NCBI RefSeq assembly: GCF_029855125.1
Contig: NZ_CP123229.1
Coordinates: 1,054,001-1,118,000, forward strand
Length of the DNA stretch: 64,000 bases
Direction: 5' to 3'
From: Methylocapsa sp. D3K7
Lineage (GTDB): Bacteria > Pseudomonadota > Alphaproteobacteria > Rhizobiales > Beijerinckiaceae
The notes below the pieces were generated by a model that saw nothing but the letters and a program-made list of their open reading frames with translations, searched no databases and was not told where the DNA came from. Of this stretch, positions 27,843 through 36,873 are shown piece by piece; the first letter of the stretch is position 1; each line of letters begins with the position of its first letter. Both the position numbers and the translations under genes were made by a program.

Positions 27843-28055
27843 TTATTTCGCCTTCTTACGTTCAGGGCCACCTGGTTTCAGAGCAGGTTGGGTCATCGAC
27901 GGCGGGTCGCTCGCCGGAAAACTATCCTCAAGTTCCCGATCTAGCTCGTCGTCGAGTTCCTCATGTTCCTTTTCAGCCAAGCTTTCCTTGGTTGGATTTT
28001 TGGGATTTCTGTCCTTGAGATTTTCATTACTTTTTGGGGAGGCATGCCCGGTCAT
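27843..28055 (-). CDS. small acidic protein with SFPASDPPS motif
   Basis: 70 residues, highly charged, no membrane segment. The centre reads ELDDELDRELEDSFPASDPP, a short motif seen in many small uncharacterised alphaproteobacterial proteins. It is likely disordered. Function unknown. It follows the histidine kinase on the same strand with a 100-base gap and ends 44 bases before the MraZ box region. Confidence 0.7.
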   Translation of the reverse strand: MTGHASPKSNENLKDRNPKNPTKESLAEKEHEELDDELDRELEDSFPASDPPSMTQPALKPGGPERKKAK

Positions 28056-28155
28056 GATTTAGCTCCTTCGATCCATTCAGGCGCAGGAACGATCAGTGTG
28101 GGAAACTGTTCCCTTGCCAGACGAGATCCCGAAATGGAGGCCTGCCCGTTTTACG

Positions 28156-29856
28156 TCAGCTGGCTACAACGCGATACGGCGGGAAGACAATCTCGGCCAG
28201 AGTCCCTTGGGACTGCTTGCTCTTGAGGGTGAGCGATGCGTGATTAGCCTCGACCAGGGCTTTAGTCAGCGGCAAGCCTAACCCGGTTCCCTTCGACGGC
28301 TTGGTGGTGGCAAGCCGCCGGAAGGGCTCAAAGGCCGCGCCGATATCGCCCCCCGACATCCCCGTCCCGGTATCGCGAATTCGAATAATGGCGCTTCCTG
28401 TATCGGCGAAGGCCGTCGCGACCGAGACCCGGCCACCGGGCTTGTTGAATTTCACAGCGTTCGACAAAAGATTCAAAACGATCTGGCGAAGCGATCGCTC
28501 GTCGGCAAGAATGTTCGGTAAAGCCGGCGACAGCGACAGCCGTATGACGACCCCTTCCTGACCCGCTTGCGGCCGCATAATCGAGACACATTCGGAAACA
28601 ATGCGATTGGCGTCGATCGACGCGAACGCAAACTCCATTTTGCCCGCCTCGATCTTGGAAAGATCGAGAAGATCATTGACAAGACTCATGACGAGCGCGC
28701 CCGAGGCACAAATATCCTTGAGATAGCTTTCATAGCGCTGATTGGCCACCGGACCAAAACGCCCATCCAGCATGACTTCGGCGAAGCCCAGGATCGCACT
28801 GAGTGGCGTCCGGATTTCGTGGCTGACCTTTGCCAGAAAATCCGATTTCAACGCGCTGGCACGCTCTGCTTCCCTGCGTGCGGCCAAAAGCTCACGCTCG
28901 ACGTTCTTCCAATGGGTAAGATCACGCAGAATGGCGCAAAATCGGAGATCCGTGAGAGCGCCCGAGCCGGACGCATCTCCGATCCGGCCGAGCGTGATAA
29001 ATACCGGAATAGTCCCGCCTTGCCTGGTGAGACCTTCAACTTCACGCCCGTGATTGAGCAGACTAATGCTGTTATCGGTTTTTAGCCTTTCAAAATAATC
29101 TAGCGCGAGCGGCTTGCTCGCCGGTGCGATTAAAGCCGTGAAATGCGCACCGGCGACCTCATTTTGATCGAAGCCAAAAAGAGCCTCGCCAGAACGGTTC
29201 AAGGACAAAATCCGCCCCTCCTGGTCGAGCACCGCGACGCCGTCCGCTGTAGTTTCCAAGATGGCGCTCAACTCACGAAACTCGCTTTTTTGACGGTGCT
29301 GCTCCCTTTTAAGGAGGGTGCGGCCGCTTCCGCCGCCCTGCTCCGATTGCTCAAACGTGCCCTTTTGCTGACCGGCACGCCTGGCAGTCCTTTTTCGTGT
29401 TTTGGAAGGGCCTGTCCGTTTGCCGTGATCTGCAACATCAAGTACCGCCCCGGCAAACAGTGGCGGCGCTTCTCCTGCGCGGACACGCCGGCAAAGTAAA
29501 GTGATGGTTTTCACCGCGGATCCGATGCGGAAACGCAACCTCATGCTGCGCGGTGCGGCATCGAGAATTAGGGTTTCGGCCAAACCGGCAAGCGGCCACC
29601 AGCTTTTTTTGGTTCCGCTGGAAACAACATGGGAGAGTCTGTCGAGAGATTGAACACCGAACAAATACAAAAAGCTTTTGCTGGCGAGCACCAACTTGTC
29701 TTCTTGAGTGGCACAACTGCCCCCCATCGCAAAAAATGGCATCTCCCGGCTGATCGCGGCTGGCAGGATGCTTAAAATATCCCCGATCTCGCGCTCAGTC
29801 AGTCCCGGCTCGCAACAAAATCGAGATGCGCCACCTTGCGCCTTCTCCGCCAGCAT
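28156..29856 (-). CDS. PAS-domain sensor histidine kinase, PdhS/PleC/DivJ-like
   Basis: 566 residues, no clear membrane segment. A poorly conserved N-terminal region (1-190) with a basic linker is followed by a PAS domain at about 195-315 (AILETTADGVAVLDQEGRIL), a HisKA domain with His346 in KVSHEIRTPLSAILGFAEVM, and a HATPase domain from about 450 with the N box LNLLSNAVKFNKPGG and the G boxes RDTGTGMSG and GTGLGLPL. The sequence after the His (FGPVANQRYESYLKDICASG, then DLLDLSKIEAGK) is that of the PdhS/PleC/DivJ group, which controls DivK and the CtrA cell-cycle pathway. The assignment to that group is from pattern memory. No response regulator gene adjoins it. Confidence 0.82.
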   Translation of the reverse strand: MLAEKAQGGASRFCCEPGLTEREIGDILSILPAAISREMPFFAMGGSCATQEDKLVLASKSFLYLFGVQSLDRLSHVVSSGTKKSWWPLAGLAETLILDAAPRSMRLRFRIGSAVKTITLLCRRVRAGEAPPLFAGAVLDVADHGKRTGPSKTRKRTARRAGQQKGTFEQSEQGGGSGRTLLKREQHRQKSEFRELSAILETTADGVAVLDQEGRILSLNRSGEALFGFDQNEVAGAHFTALIAPASKPLALDYFERLKTDNSISLLNHGREVEGLTRQGGTIPVFITLGRIGDASGSGALTDLRFCAILRDLTHWKNVERELLAARREAERASALKSDFLAKVSHEIRTPLSAILGFAEVMLDGRFGPVANQRYESYLKDICASGALVMSLVNDLLDLSKIEAGKMEFAFASIDANRIVSECVSIMRPQAGQEGVVIRLSLSPALPNILADERSLRQIVLNLLSNAVKFNKPGGRVSVATAFADTGSAIIRIRDTGTGMSGGDIGAAFEPFRRLATTKPSKGTGLGLPLTKALVEANHASLTLKSKQSQGTLAEIVFPPYRVVAS

Positions 29857-30063
29857 GGAAAACCTTCGCGAAATTCTAGCGGTGCTGCCCGGAGGATTTT
29901 AACAGCCGAATCACACGCCGGACAGTCTACGCAAATGTTCATAAGCTTTATATTCGTGCCGCCGCAACAGGGTTGTTGATATCGCGGCATCCCTGCCTTC
30001 CAAAGAGCCGATCAAACCCTTGCAATCCAGTAGCGATCCTTTTACCGTCCGGCGCTCCCGCAG

Positions 30064-30140
30064 GCCGCCATAGCTCAGTTGGTTAGAGCGCTAGATTGTG
30101 GATCTAGAGGTCCCCCGTTCGAGCCGGGGTGGCGGTACCA
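30064..30140 (+). tRNA. tRNA-His (anticodon GTG)
   Basis: 77 bases including an encoded CCA. The acceptor stem GCCGCCA pairs with TGGCGGT (G1-U72 wobble), the D stem is GCTC/GAGC, the anticodon loop TTGTGGA holds GTG at 30098-30100, and the T stem is CCCCG/CGGGG. The discriminator is A73, not the C73 found in most bacteria, as known for alphaproteobacteria that lost the G-1 identity rule. The 285 bases up to the next gene hold nothing I can name. Confidence 0.96.
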
Positions 30141-30431
30141 TAAAAATCAAAGACTTAGAACGAAATTTGGGACGTCTGGGAGGCCCAAAATCGGGAGTGC
30201 CTTCATTTATGATTAATCTGAAGCCTTGCGCGGGAATTCCACAGGGGTGCTTCGCCAATCGCCGTGATGTCACCGTCGAGGCCCCGTTGCCGAATCAACA
30301 ACCGATCCGGCAAGAGCGGGATTGGCAACGATCAAAAACGCTAACTTGGTTGAGGTTGCTAATGGGCCCTAAGCCAGGCTGGCGGCACCAATTTTCTGTT
30401 ACGGCAGGTCCGGAATAAGGGTCCACTTAGC

Positions 30432-31460
30432 TCAGGGCTGGAAATTGTCGCGGGCGGAATCGACGAGTCCACGGCTGGTAATCACGATCCAGCCAGCGCC
30501 GCGCCTTTCAATTGATTTTACGGTTCCCGCGCCTGGAATGGTTTCTCCGGGTGTGACTTCGATCGAGCCACGGGGACTTTCCACCAGAGCAATGCCATCG
30601 TAAACGTCTCGGACAACCCAATTCGTGATCAATTGCGGATTTCGCTGTCCGTTCGCTGGTTCAAATGGCGGCGATCGCTCCCCTGCTGGACTCGTGTTCG
30701 CAGCTGGAGCAAGGCTCCCGAGCGGACGTGGAGCCCCCGGTGCATTGGGATTTAGGGAGGGATTGAAGGCGTCACCACGGCCGCCTTGCGCCTGTTTCCG
30801 CGGCGCAGATGTTCCTGATACCGGGACGGCACCCGCGGATCCGGCGGCAACGGGCGCCGCAATTTGGCGCTCCATTCGATCGAGCCGTTCGATAATTTGG
30901 GAGAGCTTTGCCTCGGGTTCGCGCTGCACGCGTTCGACCTTATCAGCAAGTCCAGCGATCGAGGTGCTAGTTTCGGATTTGATCGCATCCAGACGCGTCT
31001 TCAGGTTTTCGAGCCTCGCAGTCTCAACCCCCATTTGGCTTTGCGCGGTGCTTAAAACTTCGAAGCTTGCCTTAAGGGAGCGGAGATCCTCCGCCATTTT
31101 TTGTGTCGCACGCAAGATTTCCCGTCGCTCAGCGCTATCTTGCGCGGCGATCTGGTTAACGGGGGTTGGATTTAGGCTCAATTGGTTGCCAGAAAAATAC
31201 GAGCTCGCCGCCCAGGCAAAACCAAACAAGCAAGCCGCTAAAGCCGCCTGCGATCCGTAGATTAAGATCCGTTCCAGCCGGGGTGGTAATTGTCCTGCAG
31301 AGCCTGGCTCCGCGTTATTAAGAATTACGAGCCCCGACAACCGGTCGGCCCGCGGTCTCGAGACATTGCGCTCCCTTGTTCCCATCGGGACATTCGCGGC
31401 CTGCGGGCGAGCCCCTCCCGCCCCGGCTTCAGGAACTGCTCCAGCAGCGGAATCAGTCAT
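30432..31460 (-). CDS. single-pass membrane protein with coiled coil, unknown function
   Basis: 342 residues. A Pro/Ala-rich cytoplasmic segment is followed by a membrane segment at about 67-88, a coiled coil at about 105-195, a Pro/Gly/Asn-rich linker and a compact C-terminal domain (ITNWVVRDVYDGIALVESPRG, truncated here to its first part, then VTPGETIPGAGTVKSIERRG). The last domain resembles the PilP-like beta domains of type IV pilus and secretion proteins, but no such genes are near. It is probably an envelope-spanning structural protein. Confidence 0.7.
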   Translation of the reverse strand: MTDSAAGAVPEAGAGGARPQAANVPMGTRERNVSRPRADRLSGLVILNNAEPGSAGQLPPRLERILIYGSQAALAACLFGFAWAASSYFSGNQLSLNPTPVNQIAAQDSAERREILRATQKMAEDLRSLKASFEVLSTAQSQMGVETARLENLKTRLDAIKSETSTSIAGLADKVERVQREPEAKLSQIIERLDRMERQIAAPVAAGSAGAVPVSGTSAPRKQAQGGRGDAFNPSLNPNAPGAPRPLGSLAPAANTSPAGERSPPFEPANGQRNPQLITNWVVRDVYDGIALVESPRGSIEVTPGETIPGAGTVKSIERRGAGWIVITSRGLVDSARDNFQP

Positions 31461-31618
31461 GCGTGCGCTCCACGGATGGTTAAGGCTTAACGGTGAGCCT
31501 TGCGCGCATTCCTCTTAAAACCGCGTTAACAAATCGGGGACTCACGACGAGATGATTCGACAAGTCCGCAGAACCTTTTTGCTCCGTAAGCGTTATTTTC
31601 ATGGGGGAGGAACATTTG

Positions 31619-31885
31619 ATGATGAAAGCATTTAATGCAGTTCTGCTCATCGTAACCGCGAGTGCAATTTGCCCGGTCCAGGCCCAGACTGTGGAATCCG
31701 GAGGCACCGGCGGCTCTTCCCGGGGGCTCAATTCGCACCTCTTGAATGAAAATTATTTGGCCCCGACTGGCGAGACCGTTCCCCGCCCCGGTGTCTCGCA
31801 AGGTGCAGCCACGACTGACCTCGATCGACGGATCGAGCAGAAGGACAACAGTCTCGAACAAAGCATTTGCAGCAATTGCAATTGA
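31619..31885 (+). CDS. small secreted protein ending in a CxxC tail
   Basis: 88 residues from ATG 31619, which has GGGAGGA at 7 bases. A signal peptide (MMKAFNAVLLIVTASAICPVQAQ) with likely cleavage after AQA-type AQ precedes about 65 residues ending TDLDRRIEQ...SICSNCN. The CSNC near the end could bind metal or form a disulfide. The same ending recurs in uncharacterised small proteins of this order. Function unknown. Confidence 0.6.
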   Translation: MMKAFNAVLLIVTASAICPVQAQTVESGGTGGSSRGLNSHLLNENYLAPTGETVPRPGVSQGAATTDLDRRIEQKDNSLEQSICSNCN

Positions 31886-32002
31886 ATCTGGACCGGCCAG
31901 TAAACGCCTTCTTGCTGTTGGGGGTGTGGCAGCCAAGCGTTCTTTCGCATGACATCCCTTCCACATCCACGCTACACTCGCCGCACGGAATAGGAGAATA
32001 GA

Positions 32003-33106
32003 GTGCGGGTCGAAGGCAAGCCTTTTAGAACCGTTTGGCTGGATGGGCAAACCAGGTCAGTCAAAATTATCGATCAGACGCGGCTGCCGCATGAATTCGC
32101 AAGTCTGTCCATAAATACTGTTTTTGAGGCGGCACATGCCATCAAAACTATGCAGGTGCGTGGCGCGCCGCTCATCGGCGTGACGGCGGCCTATGGAATG
32201 GCACTCGCCATGCGCACCGACGCTTCCGATACGAACCTTGACTCGGCGTGTGCCATTCTCGCGGGAGCCCGTCCGACCGCCGTCAATTTGCGGTGGGCGA
32301 TCGATTCCATGCGCAGGCATCTCTTGGCCCTGCCTCTCGCGGAACGGGAACAGGCGGGGTTCGCCCATGCTGGCGCGATCACCGAACAAGATGTCGAACT
32401 GTGTCAGGCAATCGGCGGACATGGGCTCGGCTTGATCCGCGCCGCTGCCGCCCGCAAGCCCGGTCAACGCGTCAATGTCCTGACGCATTGCAATGCGGGA
32501 TGGCTGGCGACGGTCGATTGGGGGACCGCCACGGCACCAATCTACAAGGCGCATGACGAAGGAATTGCGCTACACATATGGGTCGACGAAACGCGGCCGC
32601 GCAACCAAGGCGCCTCACTCACGGCTTGGGAACTTGGCCAGCATGGCGTGCCTCACACGATCATCGTCGATAATGCTGGCGGCCATTTGATGCAGCATGG
32701 TGAGGTCGATCTGGTGATCGTCGGGACCGATCGAACAACCGCTTCCGGCGATGTTTGCAACAAAATTGGCACCTATTTGAAAGCGCTCGCGGCGCAAGAC
32801 AATGGCGTGCCATTTTACGTCGCCGCGCCATCGCCATCGATTGATTTTACAATCGAGGACGGGATCGCCGAAGTGCCGATCGAAACCCGCTCGGCCAGGG
32901 AAATCACCCATATTACGGGGCTTGGCGCTGACGGGCAGATCGAAACGGTTTGCATCTCTCCAGCCGGGAGCAGCGCCCTCAATTACGCATTCGACGTGAC
33001 GCCCGCCCGCCTGGTGACAGGTCTCATTACTGAGCGCGGGGTGATCTCGGCCACTCGCGACGCGCTCGCCAAGGCTTTTCCCGAATGTATTGGCAAGCGA
33101 TCATAA
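32003..33106 (+). CDS. mtnA: S-methyl-5-thioribose-1-phosphate isomerase
   Basis: 367 residues, aldose-ketose isomerase of the methionine salvage pathway, fold shared with eIF2B. Signatures are [36 protein letters not shown] with the catalytic Cys, [18 protein letters not shown] with the catalytic Asp, and the C-terminal [20 protein letters not shown]. It starts with GTG at 32003 after AGGAG. No other salvage genes and no SAM riboswitch are visible nearby. Convergent with trmD. Confidence 0.94.
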   Translation: MRVEGKPFRTVWLDGQTRSVKIIDQTRLPHEFASLSINTVFEAAHAIKTMQVRGAPLIGVTAAYGMALAMRTDASDTNLDSACAILAGARPTAVNLRWAIDSMRRHLLALPLAEREQAGFAHAGAITEQDVELCQAIGGHGLGLIRAAAARKPGQRVNVLTHCNAGWLATVDWGTATAPIYKAHDEGIALHIWVDETRPRNQGASLTAWELGQHGVPHTIIVDNAGGHLMQHGEVDLVIVGTDRTTASGDVCNKIGTYLKALAAQDNGVPFYVAAPSPSIDFTIEDGIAEVPIETRSAREITHITGLGADGQIETVCISPAGSSALNYAFDVTPARLVTGLITERGVISATRDALAKAFPECIGKRS

Positions 33107-33139
33107 GCTCGCGCCAACTCACCAGTGGCCAATTGTGAC

Positions 33140-33823
33140 TCAGCGACGTTTGAGTAAATCCGGCCGCCGCTCGCGAGTAATCCTGAGCGCTTCCGCCTCG
33201 CGCCACGCCTTGATTTTCGCGTGGTCACCAGAAAGCAGCACTTCAGGAATTTCGTGGCCCTCCCAAGCGCGTGGCCGGGTAAAATGCGGATATTCAAGCA
33301 GTCCCGCCTCGAAACTTTCCTCGACGCCGGACGCTTCCGCGCCCATCACGCCAGGCAACAGCCGAATGCAAGCATCGCATATCGCCATCGCTGCTATCTC
33401 GCCGCCAGAAAGCACATAATCGCCGATTGAGATTTCCTCGAGACCCCGCGCTGCAATGATGCGCTCATCGACGCCCTCGAACCGCCCGCAGATCAGCACC
33501 ACTCCCTGGCCCGAAGCGAGTGCCCGAGCACGTGCCTGGGTGAAAGGAGTGCCACGCGCGCTGAGTAGCAGACGGGGTCTAGAATCGGCTCGATCAAGCC
33601 CAGCGTCGAGGCTTGCGCTCAGCACATCGGCGCGGATCACCATGCCGGGGCCGCCACCCGCAGGGGTATCATCGACAGCGCGATGCCGTCCAATTCCATG
33701 GGCCCGGATATCGCGCGCTTCCATTGACCAAATATCGCGAGATAGCCCCTCGCCCGCGAGGGATACGCCAAGAGGCCCCGGAAACATCTCCGGAAACAGG
33801 GTGAAGACCGTTGCGGTCCACAT
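33140..33823 (-). CDS. trmD: tRNA (guanine-N1-)-methyltransferase
   Basis: 227 residues, SPOUT-class enzyme that makes m1G37 in tRNAs reading CNN and some other codons, preventing frameshifts. [17 protein letters not shown] is the N-terminal signature, [13 protein letters not shown] the substrate loop and [15 protein letters not shown] part of the trefoil knot that binds SAM. Last gene of the ffh-rpsP-rimM-trmD block; the usual rplS is not downstream here. Confidence 0.95.
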   Translation of the reverse strand: MWTATVFTLFPEMFPGPLGVSLAGEGLSRDIWSMEARDIRAHGIGRHRAVDDTPAGGGPGMVIRADVLSASLDAGLDRADSRPRLLLSARGTPFTQARARALASGQGVVLICGRFEGVDERIIAARGLEEISIGDYVLSGGEIAAMAICDACIRLLPGVMGAEASGVEESFEAGLLEYPHFTRPRAWEGHEIPEVLLSGDHAKIKAWREAEALRITRERRPDLLKRR

Positions 33824-33829
33824 TCCGGT

Positions 33830-34357
33830 TCAGCCCTCTAGCGGTTTTGCTTCGATCTCGACGGGTGGCACGAGAGTCAAACATCCAGCCTTGAGATCAA
33901 TATGCGGAAAAATTTCCTTTTTGAACGGCAAAAAAAAAGTCTCACCGCCGCTGGCGCGGGCAATTTCTAAAATATCCCCGCCCCCGAAATTCAGGACATC
34001 GATGACACGGCCAAATGCCTCGCCCGCTTGAGTGAATGCCGACATGCCGATCAAATCAGTGAGATAAAATTCTTCCTCCCCAGCGTCCGGCAAAGCATCG
34101 CGCGGCACATAGAGCGATGCATTGGTCAAGGCTGCGGCACTCCCGCGGTTGGCAACTCCCGCGATCTTGACCACGAACAATGAGTCCTTCACCGGACGCA
34201 GGCTGACAATCGAGAATTGTCGAGTGCCGCTTTCATCCAGTAGAGGCTTGTAAGCAGCGATCTCACATGGAACGCCGGTGAAAGATTGGAGCCGCAAATC
34301 GCCGCCGACGCCATGTGGGGCGCCAAACCGGCCAACGAGGATAAGATCCTTGACCAT
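33830..34357 (-). CDS. rimM: ribosome maturation factor RimM
   Basis: 175 residues, 30S assembly factor that binds uS19. The N-terminal domain begins VGRFGAPHGVGGDLRLQSFT; the PRC-barrel domain includes EFYLTDLIGMSAFTQAGEAF and LNFGGGDILEI. Six bases separate it from trmD. Confidence 0.94.
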   Translation of the reverse strand: MVKDLILVGRFGAPHGVGGDLRLQSFTGVPCEIAAYKPLLDESGTRQFSIVSLRPVKDSLFVVKIAGVANRGSAAALTNASLYVPRDALPDAGEEEFYLTDLIGMSAFTQAGEAFGRVIDVLNFGGGDILEIARASGGETFFLPFKKEIFPHIDLKAGCLTLVPPVEIEAKPLEG

Positions 34358-34375
34358 CGCACACTAAGCCTTCGA

Positions 34376-34723
34376 TCAGGCCGGCGATGCGGCCGCCTTG
34401 TCTGCCGCAGCGGCGCGTTCCTGCGCCTTTTTCTTTGGCAATGCCTTTTTGGGATTGCTGTGCTGCTCTCGCGTCAGAACGCCGAGACCGTCGAGCAGGC
34501 GGGCGACGCGGTCGGTCGGCTGTGCGCCCTTGGCGATCCAAGCTTTCGCCTTGTCCTGGTCAAGCACGACGCGCCCCTCCGCATCCTTCGCCTTCAAGGG
34601 ATCGAAAGTGCCGAGACGCTCGATGAACCTCCCATCGCGCGGCATCCGGGAATCGGCAACAACGACACGGTAGAACGGCCGCTTTTTGGCGCCCCCGCGT
34701 GACAGACGAATTTTCAATGGCAT
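34376..34723 (-). CDS. rpsP: 30S ribosomal protein S16
   Basis: 115 residues. The conserved core [20 protein letters not shown] and RLGTFDP is followed by an Ala/Lys-rich tail ([11 protein letters not shown]) that is longer than in E. coli, as usual in this order. First of the rpsP-rimM-trmD genes; 95 bases separate it from ffh. Confidence 0.97.
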   Translation of the reverse strand: MPLKIRLSRGGAKKRPFYRVVVADSRMPRDGRFIERLGTFDPLKAKDAEGRVVLDQDKAKAWIAKGAQPTDRVARLLDGLGVLTREQHSNPKKALPKKKAQERAAAADKAAASPA

Positions 34724-34818
34724 TGTGTTATCCTTTCAAATTTCGATGATTGATGATTAACCTTCGACAGTGTCGAGCCGTTTCTCGATCCATGCGATGC
34801 GCGAGCCAGGTCCGGCCA

Positions 34819-36369
34819 TCATTTCTTCTTTCCGAAGGGACTGAGCCCGCTCAAAAGGCGGCCGCCGAGACCAGGTAATTTTGGTGTTTCCACGGTTCCG
34901 ATCGCCAGTTTTTTCGGAGCATGCCCGTGCGATCCGGATAGCGGCGCCGAGGCAACGTGCTTTTGCCCCATTTGTTTTTGCATGGCGGCTATCTGTTCAG
35001 GCGTTGGTTGCGGCATACCTGCCGGAAGTCCGAGCATCGAGGCCATTTTCCCCATCGCACCGCCTCGCTTGGGGCCCCCCATCGCCTTCATCATATCGGC
35101 CATTTGCCGGTGCTGTTTCAAGAGCTTGTTTATATCCTCGACCTTGACCCCGGATCCGGCCGCGATGCGCCTTTTGCGCGAAGCCTTGAGCAGGTCGGGA
35201 TTGCGGCGCTCCTCGCGCGTCATCGAGTAAATCATCGCGCGCTGGCGTTTGATGATACGATCATCGATGTTGGCGGAGGCAAGCTGACTCTTCATCTTGG
35301 CGACCCCCGGCAGCATCCCCATGATGCCTCCGAGGCCGCCGATCTTCTCGACTTGGGCGAGCTGATCCAAGAGGTCCTCAAGATCGAACTTTCCCTTGCG
35401 CATCCGCTCAGTGGCGCGGCGTGCCTGCTCAGCATCGATTGACTCGGCTGCTTTTTCGACGAGCGAAACGATGTCGCCCATACCGAGAATGCGATTAGCG
35501 ATACGGGATGGATGGAAATCCTCCAGCGCGTCCATCTTCTCGCCGGTCCCAAGCAGCTTGATCGGTTTGCCGGTGACAGCACGCATGGACAGCGCAGCGC
35601 CGCCACGTCCGTCGCCATCGATCCGCGTCAGCACGATGCCGGTGATGCCGACACGATTATCGAAGCTTTTCGCTAGATGAACCGCGTCCTGACCGGTGAG
35701 GCTGTCAGCGACAAGCAAGATCTCATGCGGTTGCGATGCCGCCTTGATCTCAGCCATCTCGGCCATCAGAGCTTCGTCGATATGGGTGCGCCCGGCCGTG
35801 TCGAGGATAACGACATCATAGCCTTGCAAACGCGCCGCCTGTTCCGCGCGTTTGGCAATCTGGACAGGAGTCTGACCGACGATGATCGGCAAAGTATCGA
35901 TATCGACCTGGCGGCCAAGCACGGCGAGTTGCTCTTGCGCGGCCGGCCGTTTCACATCGAGCGAGGCCATCAAGACCTTGCGCTTCATTTTTTCGGAAAG
36001 CCGCTTGGCTATTTTGGCAGCAGTGGTCGTTTTGCCCGCGCCTTGTAGGCCGACCATCATGATAGCGACAGGCGGAGCTGCATCGAGATTGATAGGGTCG
36101 GCATCAGCGCCGAGCGTTTCGATCAAGACGTCATTGACAATCTTCACGACCATCTGGCCGGGCGTCACTGATTTGACGACATTGGCGCCGACAGCGCGAG
36201 CACGCACCTTGTCCACAAAGGAGCGAACGACGTCGAGCGCAACGTCGGCTTCAAGAAGGGCGCGGCGAACCTCGCGCAGTGCGAGACTCACGTCTTCTTC
36301 CGAGAGCGCGCCACGACGCGTCAGTTTATCCAGAATTCCAGAGAGCTTTTCCGAAAGCCCTTCGAACAT
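34819..36369 (-). CDS. ffh: signal recognition particle protein Ffh
   Basis: 516 residues, GTPase that with 4.5S RNA targets nascent membrane proteins to FtsY. The N domain begins MFEGLSEKLSGILDKL; G motifs are GLQGAGKTTTAAKIA, DTAGRTHIDEALM and TRIDGDGRGGAAL; the Met-rich M domain (MGMLPGVAKMKSQL, MADMMKAMGG, MGKMASMLG) binds RNA and signal peptides. The C terminus is extended by about 60 residues, Gly/Pro/Lys-rich. Confidence 0.97.
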   Translation of the reverse strand: MFEGLSEKLSGILDKLTRRGALSEEDVSLALREVRRALLEADVALDVVRSFVDKVRARAVGANVVKSVTPGQMVVKIVNDVLIETLGADADPINLDAAPPVAIMMVGLQGAGKTTTAAKIAKRLSEKMKRKVLMASLDVKRPAAQEQLAVLGRQVDIDTLPIIVGQTPVQIAKRAEQAARLQGYDVVILDTAGRTHIDEALMAEMAEIKAASQPHEILLVADSLTGQDAVHLAKSFDNRVGITGIVLTRIDGDGRGGAALSMRAVTGKPIKLLGTGEKMDALEDFHPSRIANRILGMGDIVSLVEKAAESIDAEQARRATERMRKGKFDLEDLLDQLAQVEKIGGLGGIMGMLPGVAKMKSQLASANIDDRIIKRQRAMIYSMTREERRNPDLLKASRKRRIAAGSGVKVEDINKLLKQHRQMADMMKAMGGPKRGGAMGKMASMLGLPAGMPQPTPEQIAAMQKQMGQKHVASAPLSGSHGHAPKKLAIGTVETPKLPGLGGRLLSGLSPFGKKK

Positions 36370-36524
36370 GCGCTTAACCTTTAAGCCTCACCACATCAGA
36401 GGCGGTAATTTCTCGAACTTTAGCACATTCTGCAATAGCAAATGCGCCCAGGAGCGCAACGCGCCGCTGAGCGTTCACCGCTTGCCGCAAAGGACAAACC
36501 GGCTCGCTTGCAACCACCCTCAAA

Positions 36525-36539
36525 AGAAGGAGGTGATCA
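36525..36539 (+). promoter_or_regulatory. full-length Shine-Dalgarno-like element in the ffh leader region
   Basis: AGAAGGAGGTGATCA contains 12 bases (AAGGAGGTGATC) exactly complementary to the 3' end of bacterial 16S rRNA. It is followed only by a four-codon frame on the plus strand. On the minus strand, which is the ffh strand, it reads as a copy of the 16S tail, about 155 bases upstream of the ffh start. Confidence 0.35.
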
Positions 36540-36644
36540 TTTAGGCGTTTCCCGGTAAAAAAGTCAAGAAAGCTTAACCTTTGGTAATGCCGTCAATCGA
36601 ACCCCTACCAAACCTTTATAGAAGGCAACGGTAGAAGAATAAGC

Positions 36645-36708
36645 GGCCAGCAAATTGCTCACATTCTGTTTGGGATGATGTGAGCGCGCAAGTATCTGTT
36701 TGTTGGCC
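36645..36708. other. nested stem-loop upstream of ffh and of the O-GlcNAc-transferase-like gene
   Basis: GGCCAGCAAA (36645-36654) pairs with TTTGTTGGCC (36699-36708) at 9 of 10 positions, and inside it GCTCACAT (36657-36664) pairs perfectly with ATGTGAGC (36678-36685). The 500-bp divergent region 36370-36873 has no supported gene; this is its clearest structure. It could be an untranslated regulatory RNA or a protein-binding palindrome. Confidence 0.4.
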
Positions 36709-36873
36709 ATATCTCCACTCCTGCTCCAATCACGAGTCCTGAGGCTAGCTTTGCAGTCATACCTCGAGCGCGTATCTGGACTGGATGAAACTCAACTCAT
36801 GTCTACGCACGCTTGACGCAAGCCCGCGAGCCTATTCCTTGCGCCTTCAAACTAAATGGAAGCAAGGACGGCG

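Noticed and set aside
30098..30418. 106-codon frame overlapping the tRNA-His gene
   Set aside because: It begins inside the tRNA and shows no motif or ribosome site.
31886..32002. Possible SAM riboswitch before mtnA
   Set aside because: The 117-base leader shows no SAM-I or SAM-II core pairing that I can find.
35882..36544. 220-codon plus-strand frame ending just after the Shine-Dalgarno-like element
   Set aside because: Mostly antisense to ffh and Ser/Arg/Thr-rich; the frame past the element is four codons only.
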